Shown here one piece after another: positions 26,486 through 35,023 of a stretch of DNA of 64,000 nt (the first letter of the stretch is position 1; every line of letters starts with the position of its first letter). The notes below the pieces were generated by a model that was given only the letters and a program-made list of their open reading frames with translations, did not search any database and was not told the origin of the DNA. Location: NCBI RefSeq assembly GCF_036881715.1, contig NZ_JBAKBF010000014.1, forward strand, positions 1 through 64,000, given 5' to 3'. Both the position numbers and the translations under genes were made by a program. Source of the stretch: Pannonibacter anstelovis (GTDB lineage Bacteria > Pseudomonadota > Alphaproteobacteria > Rhizobiales > Stappiaceae).

Positions 26486-28138
26486 TCAGCGGCGCTGGCC
26501 GCCGTTGAAGCGCGGCACGTCATCCCCGCCAAAGATCACCCGGTTCGGAGCGCGATCGAAGTTCTCGATCGCCCGCTGCAGGGTGATGAAGGTCCGGTTG
26601 ACCTGCCCCAGCGTTGCCGCCAGATCAGCCGAGCCCTGCGAAGCAAACTTCGACAGGCCGTCGGCAATGCCATCTGCACGGCTTTCAAACGCCTCCGCCA
26701 CCTTGCGGATAGCCGTCATTGCCTTCGTTGCCTCGGTAATCAGGCCTTCGCCATCGCCGTCCACCATGGTGTTCACCTTGTCCATCAGGCCATTCAGCTT
26801 TTCGGACGAGGTGTTGAGGTTCGCGGCGACTGTCTTTGCATCCGTGATGATCTGGTTCACGTCGTCTGTGCGGGCGGAAAGGTCAGCCGACATGCGCTCC
26901 ACATTGGTTGCTGCGTTGCGTGCCGAGGCAATCGTCTCAGCGATGGCGTTGCCCTGCCCGGCAATGGCGCTGACCGTACGGTCGACAGCATCGACAATCG
27001 AGGAAATGCGGCCCGGATCGATCGCGGCGACCACCTCACCGGTGTCATCCACGGTCTTGATAAGGCCAGCTAGCAGCTTCTGCGCATCCCCGATCAGCGT
27101 AACGATATCTTCCTCGCGGCTGCGGATCGTCTGCGCCACCTGATCCACATGCGCCATCGTGCTGGCCGTGCTGCGGATCAGTTCATCAATGTCAGAAGAG
27201 CGGTTGGAGAGCACGTCGCCAAGGCTCGCTGCCCCTGCCACGACACGCTGAACCTCTTCAGGCTTGACCGCATTGACCACCGCTTCGACCTGCGTCAGGG
27301 ACGCATTCACCCGCTCGGTGAACTGCTGCACATTGGCCACGGCAGAGCTCGCATCACCCATGATCTGGCGGATTTCAGGCCCTGCGGCCCTCAGAGAATC
27401 CGAGAACTCGGTGATGTTGACAACCAGCTCTTCAACCTTGTCATCCGGTACGGCGGCCAAAATCCGCTCACCCTGCATTGTCAGTCCTTCGAGCTTGCCG
27501 GACAACGAACTGAAAGCCCTGGTAGCCTCGCCGATAGAGGCCATGAAGTCCTTCACGCCATCGGAGTTCTCAGCGAGCGCAGCAGAGAATGTCTCGACAT
27601 TGCGCATGGTGGAGGCAATGACCGGCTGGTTTTCCCTCAGAACTTCATTGATGGATTCAAGCGTGGTGTCCGCCTTGCGCAACACATCGCGGCCGTTTTC
27701 CAGTACATCGTCAAAGAACGAGCGGTCGGCATAGATCACCGGCTCCTTGCCATCGTTCAGCGCATCCAGAAGCAACCCGGTCTCCGTCGACCCCCCCTTC
27801 AGATCCACATAGGCAACGCCGGTCAGCCCCTGGAAACCAAGCGTCGCCCGCACGTCCTTGCGCAAGGGGGCGTTGGGAGAGACACGGATTGTGGCAATAA
27901 CGATGCGCGGATCGGCCGGGTCGAAATCCAGCGCCGAAACATCGCCGACCTTGATGCCGTTGAAAAGCACCTGTCCCCCGACGGGCAAGCCGGTCACAGC
28001 GCCCGGAAAGACGACCTTCACATTGATGCTCTTGCCGGAATCAGCCGCAGCCGCCAGCCAGTAGATGAACAGGAATGCTGCGACGAGAATGCCGAGAACG
28101 AAGCCGCCGATCATCACGTAATTTGCACGGGTTTCCAT
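26486..28138 (-). CDS. mlaD: MCE/MlaD-family lipid transport protein
   Basis: A 550-residue MCE protein. One N-terminal membrane anchor (about residues 8-30, VMIGGFVLGILVAAFLFIYWL) is followed by the MCE domain (about 38-115, with VKVVFPGAVTGLPVGGQVLFNGIKVGDV), then a very long helical region to about residue 525. E. coli MlaD is only about 180 residues; alphaproteobacterial versions with extended helical tails resemble PqiB/mycobacterial Mce proteins and could span more of the periplasm. It would form the substrate-binding ring of the MlaEFD-type ABC transporter. It follows mlaF by 10 bases in the same operon. Confidence 0.93.
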   Translation of the reverse strand: METRANYVMIGGFVLGILVAAFLFIYWLAAAADSGKSINVKVVFPGAVTGLPVGGQVLFNGIKVGDVSALDFDPADPRIVIATIRVSPNAPLRKDVRATLGFQGLTGVAYVDLKGGSTETGLLLDALNDGKEPVIYADRSFFDDVLENGRDVLRKADTTLESINEVLRENQPVIASTMRNVETFSAALAENSDGVKDFMASIGEATRAFSSLSGKLEGLTMQGERILAAVPDDKVEELVVNITEFSDSLRAAGPEIRQIMGDASSAVANVQQFTERVNASLTQVEAVVNAVKPEEVQRVVAGAASLGDVLSNRSSDIDELIRSTASTMAHVDQVAQTIRSREEDIVTLIGDAQKLLAGLIKTVDDTGEVVAAIDPGRISSIVDAVDRTVSAIAGQGNAIAETIASARNAATNVERMSADLSARTDDVNQIITDAKTVAANLNTSSEKLNGLMDKVNTMVDGDGEGLITEATKAMTAIRKVAEAFESRADGIADGLSKFASQGSADLAATLGQVNRTFITLQRAIENFDRAPNRVIFGGDDVPRFNGGQRR

Positions 28139-28148
28139 CAGCTGCCTT

Positions 28149-28952
28149 TCAAACCCTGCGCAGGGCGCGCTCGCCCCGGAAGTAGGATTTCACCCAAGGG
28201 TGCTCGCTCTCCATCATGTCATCCACTGTGCCGGCAAGCAGAACCCGCTTTTCACCCAGAACCGCAATACGGTCGCAGATCGAATGCAGGCTATCAAGGT
28301 CATGTGTCACCATATAAACGGTCAGACCAAGGGTTTCACGCAACTTCGCAATCAACCCGTCGAAAGCCGCTGCACCGATGGGGTCAAGACCCGAGGTCGG
28401 CTCGTCCAGAAACACCAGATCCGGGTCTAGTGACAAAGCACGGGCAAGGCTGGCGCGCTTGACCATGCCGCCGGACAGCTCGGACGGATATTTGTCCGCC
28501 GCATCACGCGGCAGGCCGACCAGTTCCAGTTTCAGAAAAGCGAATTCGTCCATCAGCCGCTGCGAAAGCCCGAGATACTCGCGCATCGGCACCTGAATGT
28601 TCTGCTTGACCGTGAGCGAGGAGAACAGTGCGCCTTGCTGAAACAGCACCCCCCAGCGCCGTTCGATCCAGTTGCGCTCCGCCGCAGTGGCGCTGTCGAG
28701 GTCCTGGCCAAAAACGGAAATACTGCCGGCGCGGCGCGGCGTAAGACCGAGGATGGCACGCATCAGCACCGATTTACCTGTCCCCGAGCCGCCGACAAAC
28801 CCCAGCACTTCCCCCCGGTAGACATCAAGGTCCAGCCCATCGAGGATGATCTTCTTGCCGAAACCGACGATGACACCGCGCGCAGACAGCAGAACCTCAC
28901 GCTGCTGCGCGGGCCGGACCGTCTCATTCAGGGCGTCTGCAGTGCTCATCAA
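28149..28952 (-). CDS. mlaF: ABC transporter ATPase, MlaF type
   Basis: The ATPase subunit (267 residues) of the lipid-transport complex. Walker A GGSGTGKS is at 54-61, the signature is LSGGMVKRASLARAL, Walker B is LVFLDEPTSGLDP, and the H-loop is in MVTHDLDSL. The signature variant LSGGM is typical of the Mla/Ttg2A branch. It starts 6 bases after the mlaE stop and is followed by mlaD. ATP hydrolysis in the cytoplasm would power movement of phospholipid between inner membrane and the periplasmic MCE assembly. Confidence 0.94.
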   Translation of the reverse strand: MMSTADALNETVRPAQQREVLLSARGVIVGFGKKIILDGLDLDVYRGEVLGFVGGSGTGKSVLMRAILGLTPRRAGSISVFGQDLDSATAAERNWIERRWGVLFQQGALFSSLTVKQNIQVPMREYLGLSQRLMDEFAFLKLELVGLPRDAADKYPSELSGGMVKRASLARALSLDPDLVFLDEPTSGLDPIGAAAFDGLIAKLRETLGLTVYMVTHDLDSLHSICDRIAVLGEKRVLLAGTVDDMMESEHPWVKSYFRGERALRRV

Positions 28953-28958
28953 TGCCCC

Positions 28959-30107
28959 TTATACGTTGATGGCGGCAAAGAAGATGGCGAAAAGGCCATC
29001 AACGACGATGACGAGGAAGATTGCCTTGACCACAGACATGGTGGTGTGACGGCCAAGGGAATCGGCCGAACCGCCAACCTTCAGGCCTTCCACACAGGCA
29101 ATCAGGCCGATGATCAGCGCCATGAAAGGTGCCTTGACCATGCCAACGATAAAGGTCTGAACGGTGATGGCCTCTTCCAGGCGGCTCAGATAGGCCGCTG
29201 GCGGAATCTCCAGATACCACCAGGTCACAAGCCCTGAACCTGTCAGAGCAGCCAGATCAGATACGAAGGTCAGAACAGGCATGGCCGCCATGAGCGCCAG
29301 CAGACGCGGGAGAATCAGGACCTCGGTTACATTGAGGCCGATGACGTGGAGGGCATCGATTTCCTCCTGCATCTTCATTGACCCGAGTTCCGCCGTAAAG
29401 GCAGAGCCCGACCGGCCGGCTACCATGATGGCGGTCAGCAAAACGCCAATCTCACGCAACACGAGCACACCCGCCAGATCCACGACAAAAAGATCCGCAC
29501 CGAACTGCCGCAGGTAGAAACCGCCCTGCTGGGCAATGATGGCGCCAATCAGGAAACTCATCAACCCGACGATCGGCACCGCCCCGATGCAGGACTTGTC
29601 GAATTGCACGGCAATGGCGATTCCGCGCAGGCGTTTGGGCTGAAACAGAACCGTGGCGACAACCATACTAAGCGAGCCAAGGATGTGCAGCATGGCGATA
29701 AAATCCTGCCACGCCTCAACCACCGACTTGCCGGTCGTCTCCATGAGATTGATCAGCATTCCCTGCCGCGGCTCATGCGCTGGCGGAGGCGGATGGTGGG
29801 CATCCACTTCTGTCAGCAGGAGCGCCTGTTCCGGGCGAAGCCCATCGATGCGAATGCGTGTGCCGGAAAACTCGATGCGCCCGCGCAGCTTGTGGATCAA
29901 CCAGGCGCCAGCGGTATCAAGTGCACGCAGCCCGGACAAGTCGAGGACAAGTTCGACCTGCCCCTGTTCGCCGGAAAGCCCCTCGACAATCGCCTCGGCT
30001 TCCGTGGCAGTGCGGATTACCCAGTCTCCGGACAAGGCAAAGGTCACGGTCTCACCATCATGGGTGGCCGAGCATCTGGGGGCGAGCAGTTCAACCTGTA
30101 ATGTCAT
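28959..30107 (-). CDS. mlaE: MlaE-family permease with N-terminal STAS domain
   Basis: A 382-residue permease. Residues 1 to about 110 form a STAS domain (VTFALSGDWVIRTATEAEAIV, then LDLSGLRALDTAGAWLIHKL), and the rest is the MlaE membrane domain with about five segments, including GLMSFLIGAIIAQQGGFYLRQFGA and VLLTAIMVAGRSGSAFTAELGSM. In E. coli the STAS protein MlaB is separate; fusion to MlaE is common in alphaproteobacteria. The ATG at 30107 begins MTLQVELLAPRC; a frame extending to 30530 runs antisense through dgcN and is not real. Divergent from dgcN with a 110-base gap, which must hold both promoters. Confidence 0.92.
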   Translation of the reverse strand: MTLQVELLAPRCSATHDGETVTFALSGDWVIRTATEAEAIVEGLSGEQGQVELVLDLSGLRALDTAGAWLIHKLRGRIEFSGTRIRIDGLRPEQALLLTEVDAHHPPPPAHEPRQGMLINLMETTGKSVVEAWQDFIAMLHILGSLSMVVATVLFQPKRLRGIAIAVQFDKSCIGAVPIVGLMSFLIGAIIAQQGGFYLRQFGADLFVVDLAGVLVLREIGVLLTAIMVAGRSGSAFTAELGSMKMQEEIDALHVIGLNVTEVLILPRLLALMAAMPVLTFVSDLAALTGSGLVTWWYLEIPPAAYLSRLEEAITVQTFIVGMVKAPFMALIIGLIACVEGLKVGGSADSLGRHTTMSVVKAIFLVIVVDGLFAIFFAAINV

Positions 30108-30217
30108 GCGCGCTGACGCGACCCCTTGCCGCTGAGAAGGACTACCCCGTATACCTGAGAGAAAGGGAGGCCGTCCAGACGCGCGGCCGGTAACAACCAG
30201 CAGAGGCAGATCATATA

Positions 30218-31231
30218 ATGGATATTGCAAACCCCTATCTGATGTTCCTGGGCGACGTTCCGGATGCGCTGGCGGCGAAGACAGCGCTTGGCGTTGTCGA
30301 CTGGCGCCGGGACTGGTGCATCGGGCAGAATCGCCTGCCGGGCTGCCAGGCCGATGCGGGCTTGACCGACATGAGCATCGCAGCCGCAGCAAAGGCTGGC
30401 GCCAAGACCATGATCGTCGGAGCCGTGAACGCAGGCGGGCGTCTCCCGGATCACTGGGTTGCCTCCATCGTGGAAGCGCTGGATGCCGGAATGGATGTGG
30501 CCAGCGGGCTGCATGTGCGCCTCGGTTCAATTCCGGCCATCAAGGAAGCGGCAGAGCGCAATGGCCGCCAGCTGTTCGACGTGCGCCACTCGGACATGAC
30601 CTTCGCCACCGGCAAGGGCAGCAAGCGCAGCGGCAAGCGCATCCTCACCGTCGGCACCGATTGCTCGGTCGGCAAGAAGTACACCGCCCTCGCCATGGAG
30701 CGGGACATGCGCGCCCGCGGCTATGACTGCGACTTCCGCGCCACCGGCCAGACCGGTGTGTTCATTTCGGGCCGAGGTGTTGCCATCGACGCAGTGGTGG
30801 CCGACTTCATCTCCGGCGCCGTGGAATGGATCTCCCCGGCAGCGGACGAAAGCCACTGGGATGTGATCGAGGGCCAGGGCTCCCTGTTCCATCCGTCCTT
30901 TGCGGGCGTGACGCTTGGCCTGCTGCATGGCGCCCAGCCCGATGCCTTCATCGTCTGCCATGAGCCGACCCGCCGCACCATGCGCGGTGTGCAGACGCCC
31001 CTGCCCTCCATTCAGGATGTCATCGACCTGACGATCCAGTGCGGCAAGCTGACGAACCCGGACATCCGCTGCATCGGCATTGCGGTGAATACGGCTGCCC
31101 TTGGCGATGCGGAAGCCCAGGCCTATCTGGCGGAGCTGTCCGCCAAGTACGGCCTGCCCGCAACCGACCCCGTTCGCTACGGCATGGCCAAGGTGGTGGA
31201 CAAGGTGGTTGAAATCTACGGCGCGGCCTGA
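30218..31231 (+). CDS. dgcN: DgcN-type N-acetyltransferase (DUF1611)
   Basis: A 337-residue DUF1611 protein. In marine proteobacteria DgcN acetylates D-glutamate as the first step of a D-glutamate catabolic route, with DgcA racemising the product. A P-loop-like GTDCSVGKKYTAL begins at residue 146, within the conserved C-terminal domain, which also has ATGQTGVFISGRG and the EGQGSLFHPSFAGV motif. The N-terminal part holds the GVVDWRRDWCIGQNRLPGC block. dgcA follows after 3 bases, which is the diagnostic arrangement. No ribosome site of note. No deacetylase or D-Glu dehydrogenase gene is nearby. Confidence 0.88.
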   Translation: MDIANPYLMFLGDVPDALAAKTALGVVDWRRDWCIGQNRLPGCQADAGLTDMSIAAAAKAGAKTMIVGAVNAGGRLPDHWVASIVEALDAGMDVASGLHVRLGSIPAIKEAAERNGRQLFDVRHSDMTFATGKGSKRSGKRILTVGTDCSVGKKYTALAMERDMRARGYDCDFRATGQTGVFISGRGVAIDAVVADFISGAVEWISPAADESHWDVIEGQGSLFHPSFAGVTLGLLHGAQPDAFIVCHEPTRRTMRGVQTPLPSIQDVIDLTIQCGKLTNPDIRCIGIAVNTAALGDAEAQAYLAELSAKYGLPATDPVRYGMAKVVDKVVEIYGAA

Positions 31232-31234
31232 GTC

Positions 31235-32224
31235 ATGACATCACCTCTCACCATAACGGCAGCGCATGAGCGTTTTGCCATCGAAGGCGGCTTCGCGATT
31301 TCGCGGGGCAGCCGGACCCATGCGGACGTGGTTACCGTCTGCATCAGCCGCGACGGCTTCACCGGCCGCGGCGAATGCGTGCCATATGCCCGCTATGGCG
31401 AGAGCATCTCCAGCGTGATGCAGCAGATCGAGGACGCGGCAGCGCGCTTCGGTCAGGACATCAGCCGGACGCAGCTGCAGGAGCAGATGGAGGCAGGTGC
31501 AGCCCGGAACGCGCTGGACTGCGCTCTGTGGGATCTTGAGGCCAAGGCAGCGGGCACCAGCGCCGCCGCCCTGGCAGGCCTTGCCGCCATGAAACCGCTC
31601 GTCACCGCCTATACGCTCAGCGTCGGAACTGCGGACAGCATGGGCGCGGCTGCGGCAAAGGCTGCCTCACGCCCGCTGCTGAAGGTGAAGCTGGCAGGCC
31701 CCGGCGATGATGCGCGTATCGCCGCCGTCCGGGCGGCGGCGCCAGACGCACGGCTGATCGTGGATGCAAACGAGGCCTGGGACGAAAGCTGCTTTGCCGT
31801 CAACATGGCGGCCTGTGTGGCAGCAGGCGTTGAACTGATCGAACAGCCCCTGCCTGCGGGTAATGACGGCCTGCTTGCCACGGCAGAGCGGCCAATCACG
31901 GTCTGTGCAGATGAAAGCCTGCACACCCGGCATGAACTTGCCAGCCTGCGCCAGCTCTATGACGCAGTGAACATCAAACTGGACAAGGCGGGTGGCCTGA
32001 CCGAAGCGCTGGCACTGGCAGCCGATGCGAGAGCCCTTGGCTACAGGATCATGACCGGCTGCATGCTCGGCACGTCTCTTGCCATGGCTCCGGCGCTCAT
32101 CGTGGCACAAACAGCTGATTATGTTGACCTTGACGGTCCCCTGCTGCTCACTGCCGACCGTGAGGGTGGCCTCAGCTATGAGGGCAGTCTCGTCCATCCG
32201 CCGCAGTCCAGTCTCTGGGGCTGA
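31235..32224 (+). CDS. dgcA: DgcA-type N-acetyl-D-glutamate racemase (enolase superfamily)
   Basis: A 329-residue enolase-superfamily enzyme of the dipeptide-epimerase/muconate-cycloisomerase type. The general base region is LLKVKLAG (Lys-x-Lys, about residues 149-151); metal ligands are Asp177 in VDANEAW, Glu203 in IEQPLP and Asp226 in ADESLHTR; the second base is the lysine in NIKLDKAGG. Sequence alone would also fit an L-Ala-D/L-Glu epimerase, but coupling to dgcN (3-base gap) favours racemisation of N-acetyl-D-glutamate. It may serve to recycle peptidoglycan-derived or environmental D-glutamate. Confidence 0.87.
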   Translation: MTSPLTITAAHERFAIEGGFAISRGSRTHADVVTVCISRDGFTGRGECVPYARYGESISSVMQQIEDAAARFGQDISRTQLQEQMEAGAARNALDCALWDLEAKAAGTSAAALAGLAAMKPLVTAYTLSVGTADSMGAAAAKAASRPLLKVKLAGPGDDARIAAVRAAAPDARLIVDANEAWDESCFAVNMAACVAAGVELIEQPLPAGNDGLLATAERPITVCADESLHTRHELASLRQLYDAVNIKLDKAGGLTEALALAADARALGYRIMTGCMLGTSLAMAPALIVAQTADYVDLDGPLLLTADREGGLSYEGSLVHPPQSSLWG

Positions 32225-32242
32225 CCCTGCCGGTCACCAGAC

Positions 32243-32285
32243 CTATTCAGCCTGCCGTCCCGGCCTTGAAACCGGGATGGCGGGC
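32243..32285. repeat. Dispersed palindromic repeat overlapping the end of an MFS gene
   Basis: Fifteen bases (32254-32268) match 25482-25496, and CTATTCAGCCTGC at 32243-32255 recurs at 44631-44643. The element forms a hairpin, and on the - strand it encodes the last residues and stop codon of the MFS gene. Confidence 0.65.
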
Positions 32286-33434
32286 CAGCAGCAGAAGACA
32301 CACGAAGGCCAGAGCGGCCATCGCTGACATGGCATAAAAGGCATAGGCGGGCTTTGCCGCATAGAGCGGCCCGCTGAACCAGGTGGCCGTTGCCGTCAGA
32401 AAGCCGGTGGATGTCGCCATCAGGCTCTGCCCCGTAGCAGACCAGCGCATCGGCACAGCCTGCGCAATCAACGCCACGCCCCCCAGATGAACGGCCCCAA
32501 AAGAAAGCGCGTGCAGGGTCTGCATCGGCACAATGAAGACCGGGTCCTGCACATGGGTGAAAAGCGCCCAGCGAAGCACTGATCCGCCCGTTCCGATGAT
32601 GATCAGACGCATCGGCGTCAGCCAGGCCGGAAGCCTTGCCGCGAACAGGAAGAGCAGGATTTCCGCCGTCACACCGACGGACCACAGGGGCCCCATCCAG
32701 TGTTCGGGAACGCCTGATTTCGTCCAGTAAATCGTTGAAAACGCATAATAGGCTGAATGTGCCGCCTGGGAGAGGCCGATGAGCGTGACCAATGCCAGAA
32801 ACCAGTGCTCCCGGAAGACGGCTGGCTTTCTGTCTGATGCCCGGGCCGATGCAGAAGCCTCACGGGCTTCCCGCTCGGGATTGCGCATGGGAGGCAGCGT
32901 TCCGGCGACCAGCACGGTCGCCACCATCGAGCCAAGGATACCGGCCAGGTAGGGCATCTCGGTGTGCGGCATCATCAGCCAACCGGCAAGAACAGTGCCT
33001 CCCACGAAAGCAGCAGAGCCCCAAAGACGCATGCGCCCGTATGTGGCCCCCGTCTGGCGCACGACATCCAGCGCATATCCATCGGCCAGCGGTACAATCG
33101 GCGCCCAGCAGACCATCAGCCCCATCACGGCAGCGACCGCCAGAGGATAACTTGACGTAAAGGCAAATAACGCAAGAAAAGCCATACCCATCAATGAGTA
33201 AAAGCAGATCGAAAGACGGCGCAAGCCAGTCCTGTCAGAAAGCCCCGTCAGAAACGGAGAAGCTACTATCTTTGCGTAGGTGCCAATTGCGAGAGCAAAT
33301 GAGACTTCTGTAACTGAGTATGATCTATTGGCAAGAATGATCGGAAAAAATGGGAGAAATAATCCCGTGCCGACAAAATTGACACCATAGAGAGCACTCA
33401 CCCGGGGGGCGAGCCCAACTTGGAACATCTTCAT
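32247..33434 (-). CDS. MFS transporter, HcaT/MFS_1-like
   Basis: A 395-residue major facilitator protein with about 12 membrane segments. The N-terminus (VSALYGVNFVGTGLFLPFFPIIL) and the LSDRTGLRRLSI loop near residue 65 resemble the MFS_1-like group that includes HcaT; substrate unknown. It converges on dgcA with 22 bases between stops and might import a substrate for that pathway, which is only a guess from position. The final residues PGFKAGTAG and the stop come from a dispersed palindromic repeat. The first 60 codons lie in DNA that is visibly more AT-rich than the rest. Confidence 0.88.
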   Translation of the reverse strand: MKMFQVGLAPRVSALYGVNFVGTGLFLPFFPIILANRSYSVTEVSFALAIGTYAKIVASPFLTGLSDRTGLRRLSICFYSLMGMAFLALFAFTSSYPLAVAAVMGLMVCWAPIVPLADGYALDVVRQTGATYGRMRLWGSAAFVGGTVLAGWLMMPHTEMPYLAGILGSMVATVLVAGTLPPMRNPEREAREASASARASDRKPAVFREHWFLALVTLIGLSQAAHSAYYAFSTIYWTKSGVPEHWMGPLWSVGVTAEILLFLFAARLPAWLTPMRLIIIGTGGSVLRWALFTHVQDPVFIVPMQTLHALSFGAVHLGGVALIAQAVPMRWSATGQSLMATSTGFLTATATWFSGPLYAAKPAYAFYAMSAMAALAFVCLLLLARHPGFKAGTAG

Positions 33435-33485
33435 GGAGGATCAAACCTTGAAGGCCTAAAGGGATGTTAACTTCTTGGACCTATT

Positions 33486-34700
33486 ATGCTGCATGAGTTG
33501 GAGGAACATTCGAATCGAATGTCCGCTGCAGCGATAGGACGCCGAGACGATACGATGGCAGAAACCGAACCGCCAGTCCTGATACCGGAGCATGAGTATC
33601 ACACACTGGAGCAGACCCTTTCGGAATCGGATCGCGGCCGCCGCTTTCTGTCCGAATATCTGCGCCGCCACCGCAGCTCCGAGACAAACTCCATTCTTGA
33701 TGCCATTGCCCGGCTTGAGAAAATGATGCGCCGGGAACGCAGCGTTCCCGATCTCAACCGCATCCGCCTCGATATTGCCGACATGCATGAAGCAATCGAA
33801 CGCACCAAGCGTGAGATTTCCAACATCAAGAAGGAAGATGAGGAAAGCAACCGTTTCACGGATGCCTCTCACGAACTTGATGCGATCATCACGCAGACGG
33901 AAGGTGCGACTCAGGACATCCTGAACGCAGCCGAAAAGATCCAGGAATATGCCTGGACCTTGCGCGAGCATGGCGCAGACGAAGCGGTGTGCGACGATAT
34001 CGATGCCAAGGCCACCGAAATCTTCATGGCCTGCTCCTTCCAGGATCTCACCGGCCAGCGCACCCAGAAGGTGGTGCATGTCCTGCGCTACCTCGAAAGC
34101 CGCATCAACCTGATGATCGGTATTTGGGGCATTGAGGATGTGGAAGCGGACGATACCGCCGGCCCAGTCGACACCCGCCCGGATGCGCATCTTCTCAATG
34201 GCCCTCAGCTTGCCGGCAAGGGTGTCAGCCAGTCCTTCGTTGATGACATGATGGGAGATGGCGCTGCGGCTCAGAACAGCGGCTTCTTCAGCGTCGAATT
34301 TGCCGGCGAAACCGCTGCTCCGGCAGCAGCAGCGGCACCCGCTCCGGCGCCGCAGCCCGCAGCAAGGCCCGCTGCGGCTCCGGCCAAGGCAGCGGCTCCT
34401 GCCCCTGCACCGGTTGCAACCAGCGATGACCATGACATGGATCAGCTGGATGCTGCCACCATCGACGCCATCTTCGAGCAGACGGACGAGACGTTTGCCG
34501 GAGAAGCGGGCTTTGATGACCCGGAACAGGAAATGGGCGAGGACGATATCGCCAAGCTGTTCGACATGGGCGGCGGTGATGAAGCCCTGGCAGAAGAGAC
34601 CCAGGCAGATGCAGAGTGGGAGGCCGCCGAGGAATTCTCCGAGGATGAAGATCCGCTTGCCATGCTGACCGAAAGCGAGCGTCAGGCCCTGTTCAGCTGA
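33486..34700 (+). CDS. cheZ: CheZ-family chemotaxis phosphatase
   Basis: A 404-residue CheZ-like protein that would speed dephosphorylation of CheY-P. The active-site helix motif QDLTGQRTQKVV begins at Gln186, with catalytic Gln191 by analogy to E. coli CheZ Gln147. Helical regions flank it. After an Ala/Pro-rich linker (about residues 280-310) comes an acidic tail with three short hydrophobic motifs (IDAIF, IAKLF, RQALF; see findings). It is nearly twice the length of E. coli CheZ, the extra part being linker and tail. The start is uncertain: ATG at 33486, 33519 or 33555, none with a clear ribosome site at proper spacing. No other che genes are in view. Confidence 0.87.
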   Translation: MLHELEEHSNRMSAAAIGRRDDTMAETEPPVLIPEHEYHTLEQTLSESDRGRRFLSEYLRRHRSSETNSILDAIARLEKMMRRERSVPDLNRIRLDIADMHEAIERTKREISNIKKEDEESNRFTDASHELDAIITQTEGATQDILNAAEKIQEYAWTLREHGADEAVCDDIDAKATEIFMACSFQDLTGQRTQKVVHVLRYLESRINLMIGIWGIEDVEADDTAGPVDTRPDAHLLNGPQLAGKGVSQSFVDDMMGDGAAAQNSGFFSVEFAGETAAPAAAAAPAPAPQPAARPAAAPAKAAAPAPAPVATSDDHDMDQLDAATIDAIFEQTDETFAGEAGFDDPEQEMGEDDIAKLFDMGGGDEALAEETQADAEWEAAEEFSEDEDPLAMLTESERQALFS

Positions 34701-34744
34701 AACAGAAACCCTGACAGACAGAATAAGGCGCGCAGCAGCCTCTC

Positions 34745-34773
34745 GAGCCCCCGGCCTAACCCGGGGGCTCTTT
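34745..34773 (+). terminator. Terminator after cheZ
   Basis: A perfect 10-bp GC stem (34745-34754 with 34761-34770) followed by TTT lies 45 bases after the stop. Confidence 0.8.
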
Positions 34774-35023
34774 CATTTCAGGCACCTCCGCACAAATGCT
34801 TAATTGATCCGTATCAAAGCCCGCCGCCCCTGTATTCCCTTAGATTTTTTTCAAGCGCAACATTCAGGCAGCCATGTGCAGCATGTTCCTCCCAAATATG
34901 CTGCAAGCATGTTTAAAAAAATAACGTTCAGACAATCGAAAAGGTACATGCATACCTGACAGCTGCCTCCAGTCGAAGATTGCGCCCCAGAAATTCGAAT
35001 TCATTTTTTCTTGGAGAGACAGC
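34774..35023. promoter_or_regulatory. AT-richer leader region upstream of the aldehyde dehydrogenase gene
   Basis: This 250-base gap has no supported gene. It is AT-rich between about 34840 and 34930 and should contain the promoter of the downstream gene, but no operator could be named. Confidence 0.4.

Noticed and set aside
28959..30530. 523-residue version of MlaE
   Set aside because: The extra N-terminal part runs antisense through dgcN; the STAS domain begins at the ATG at 30107.
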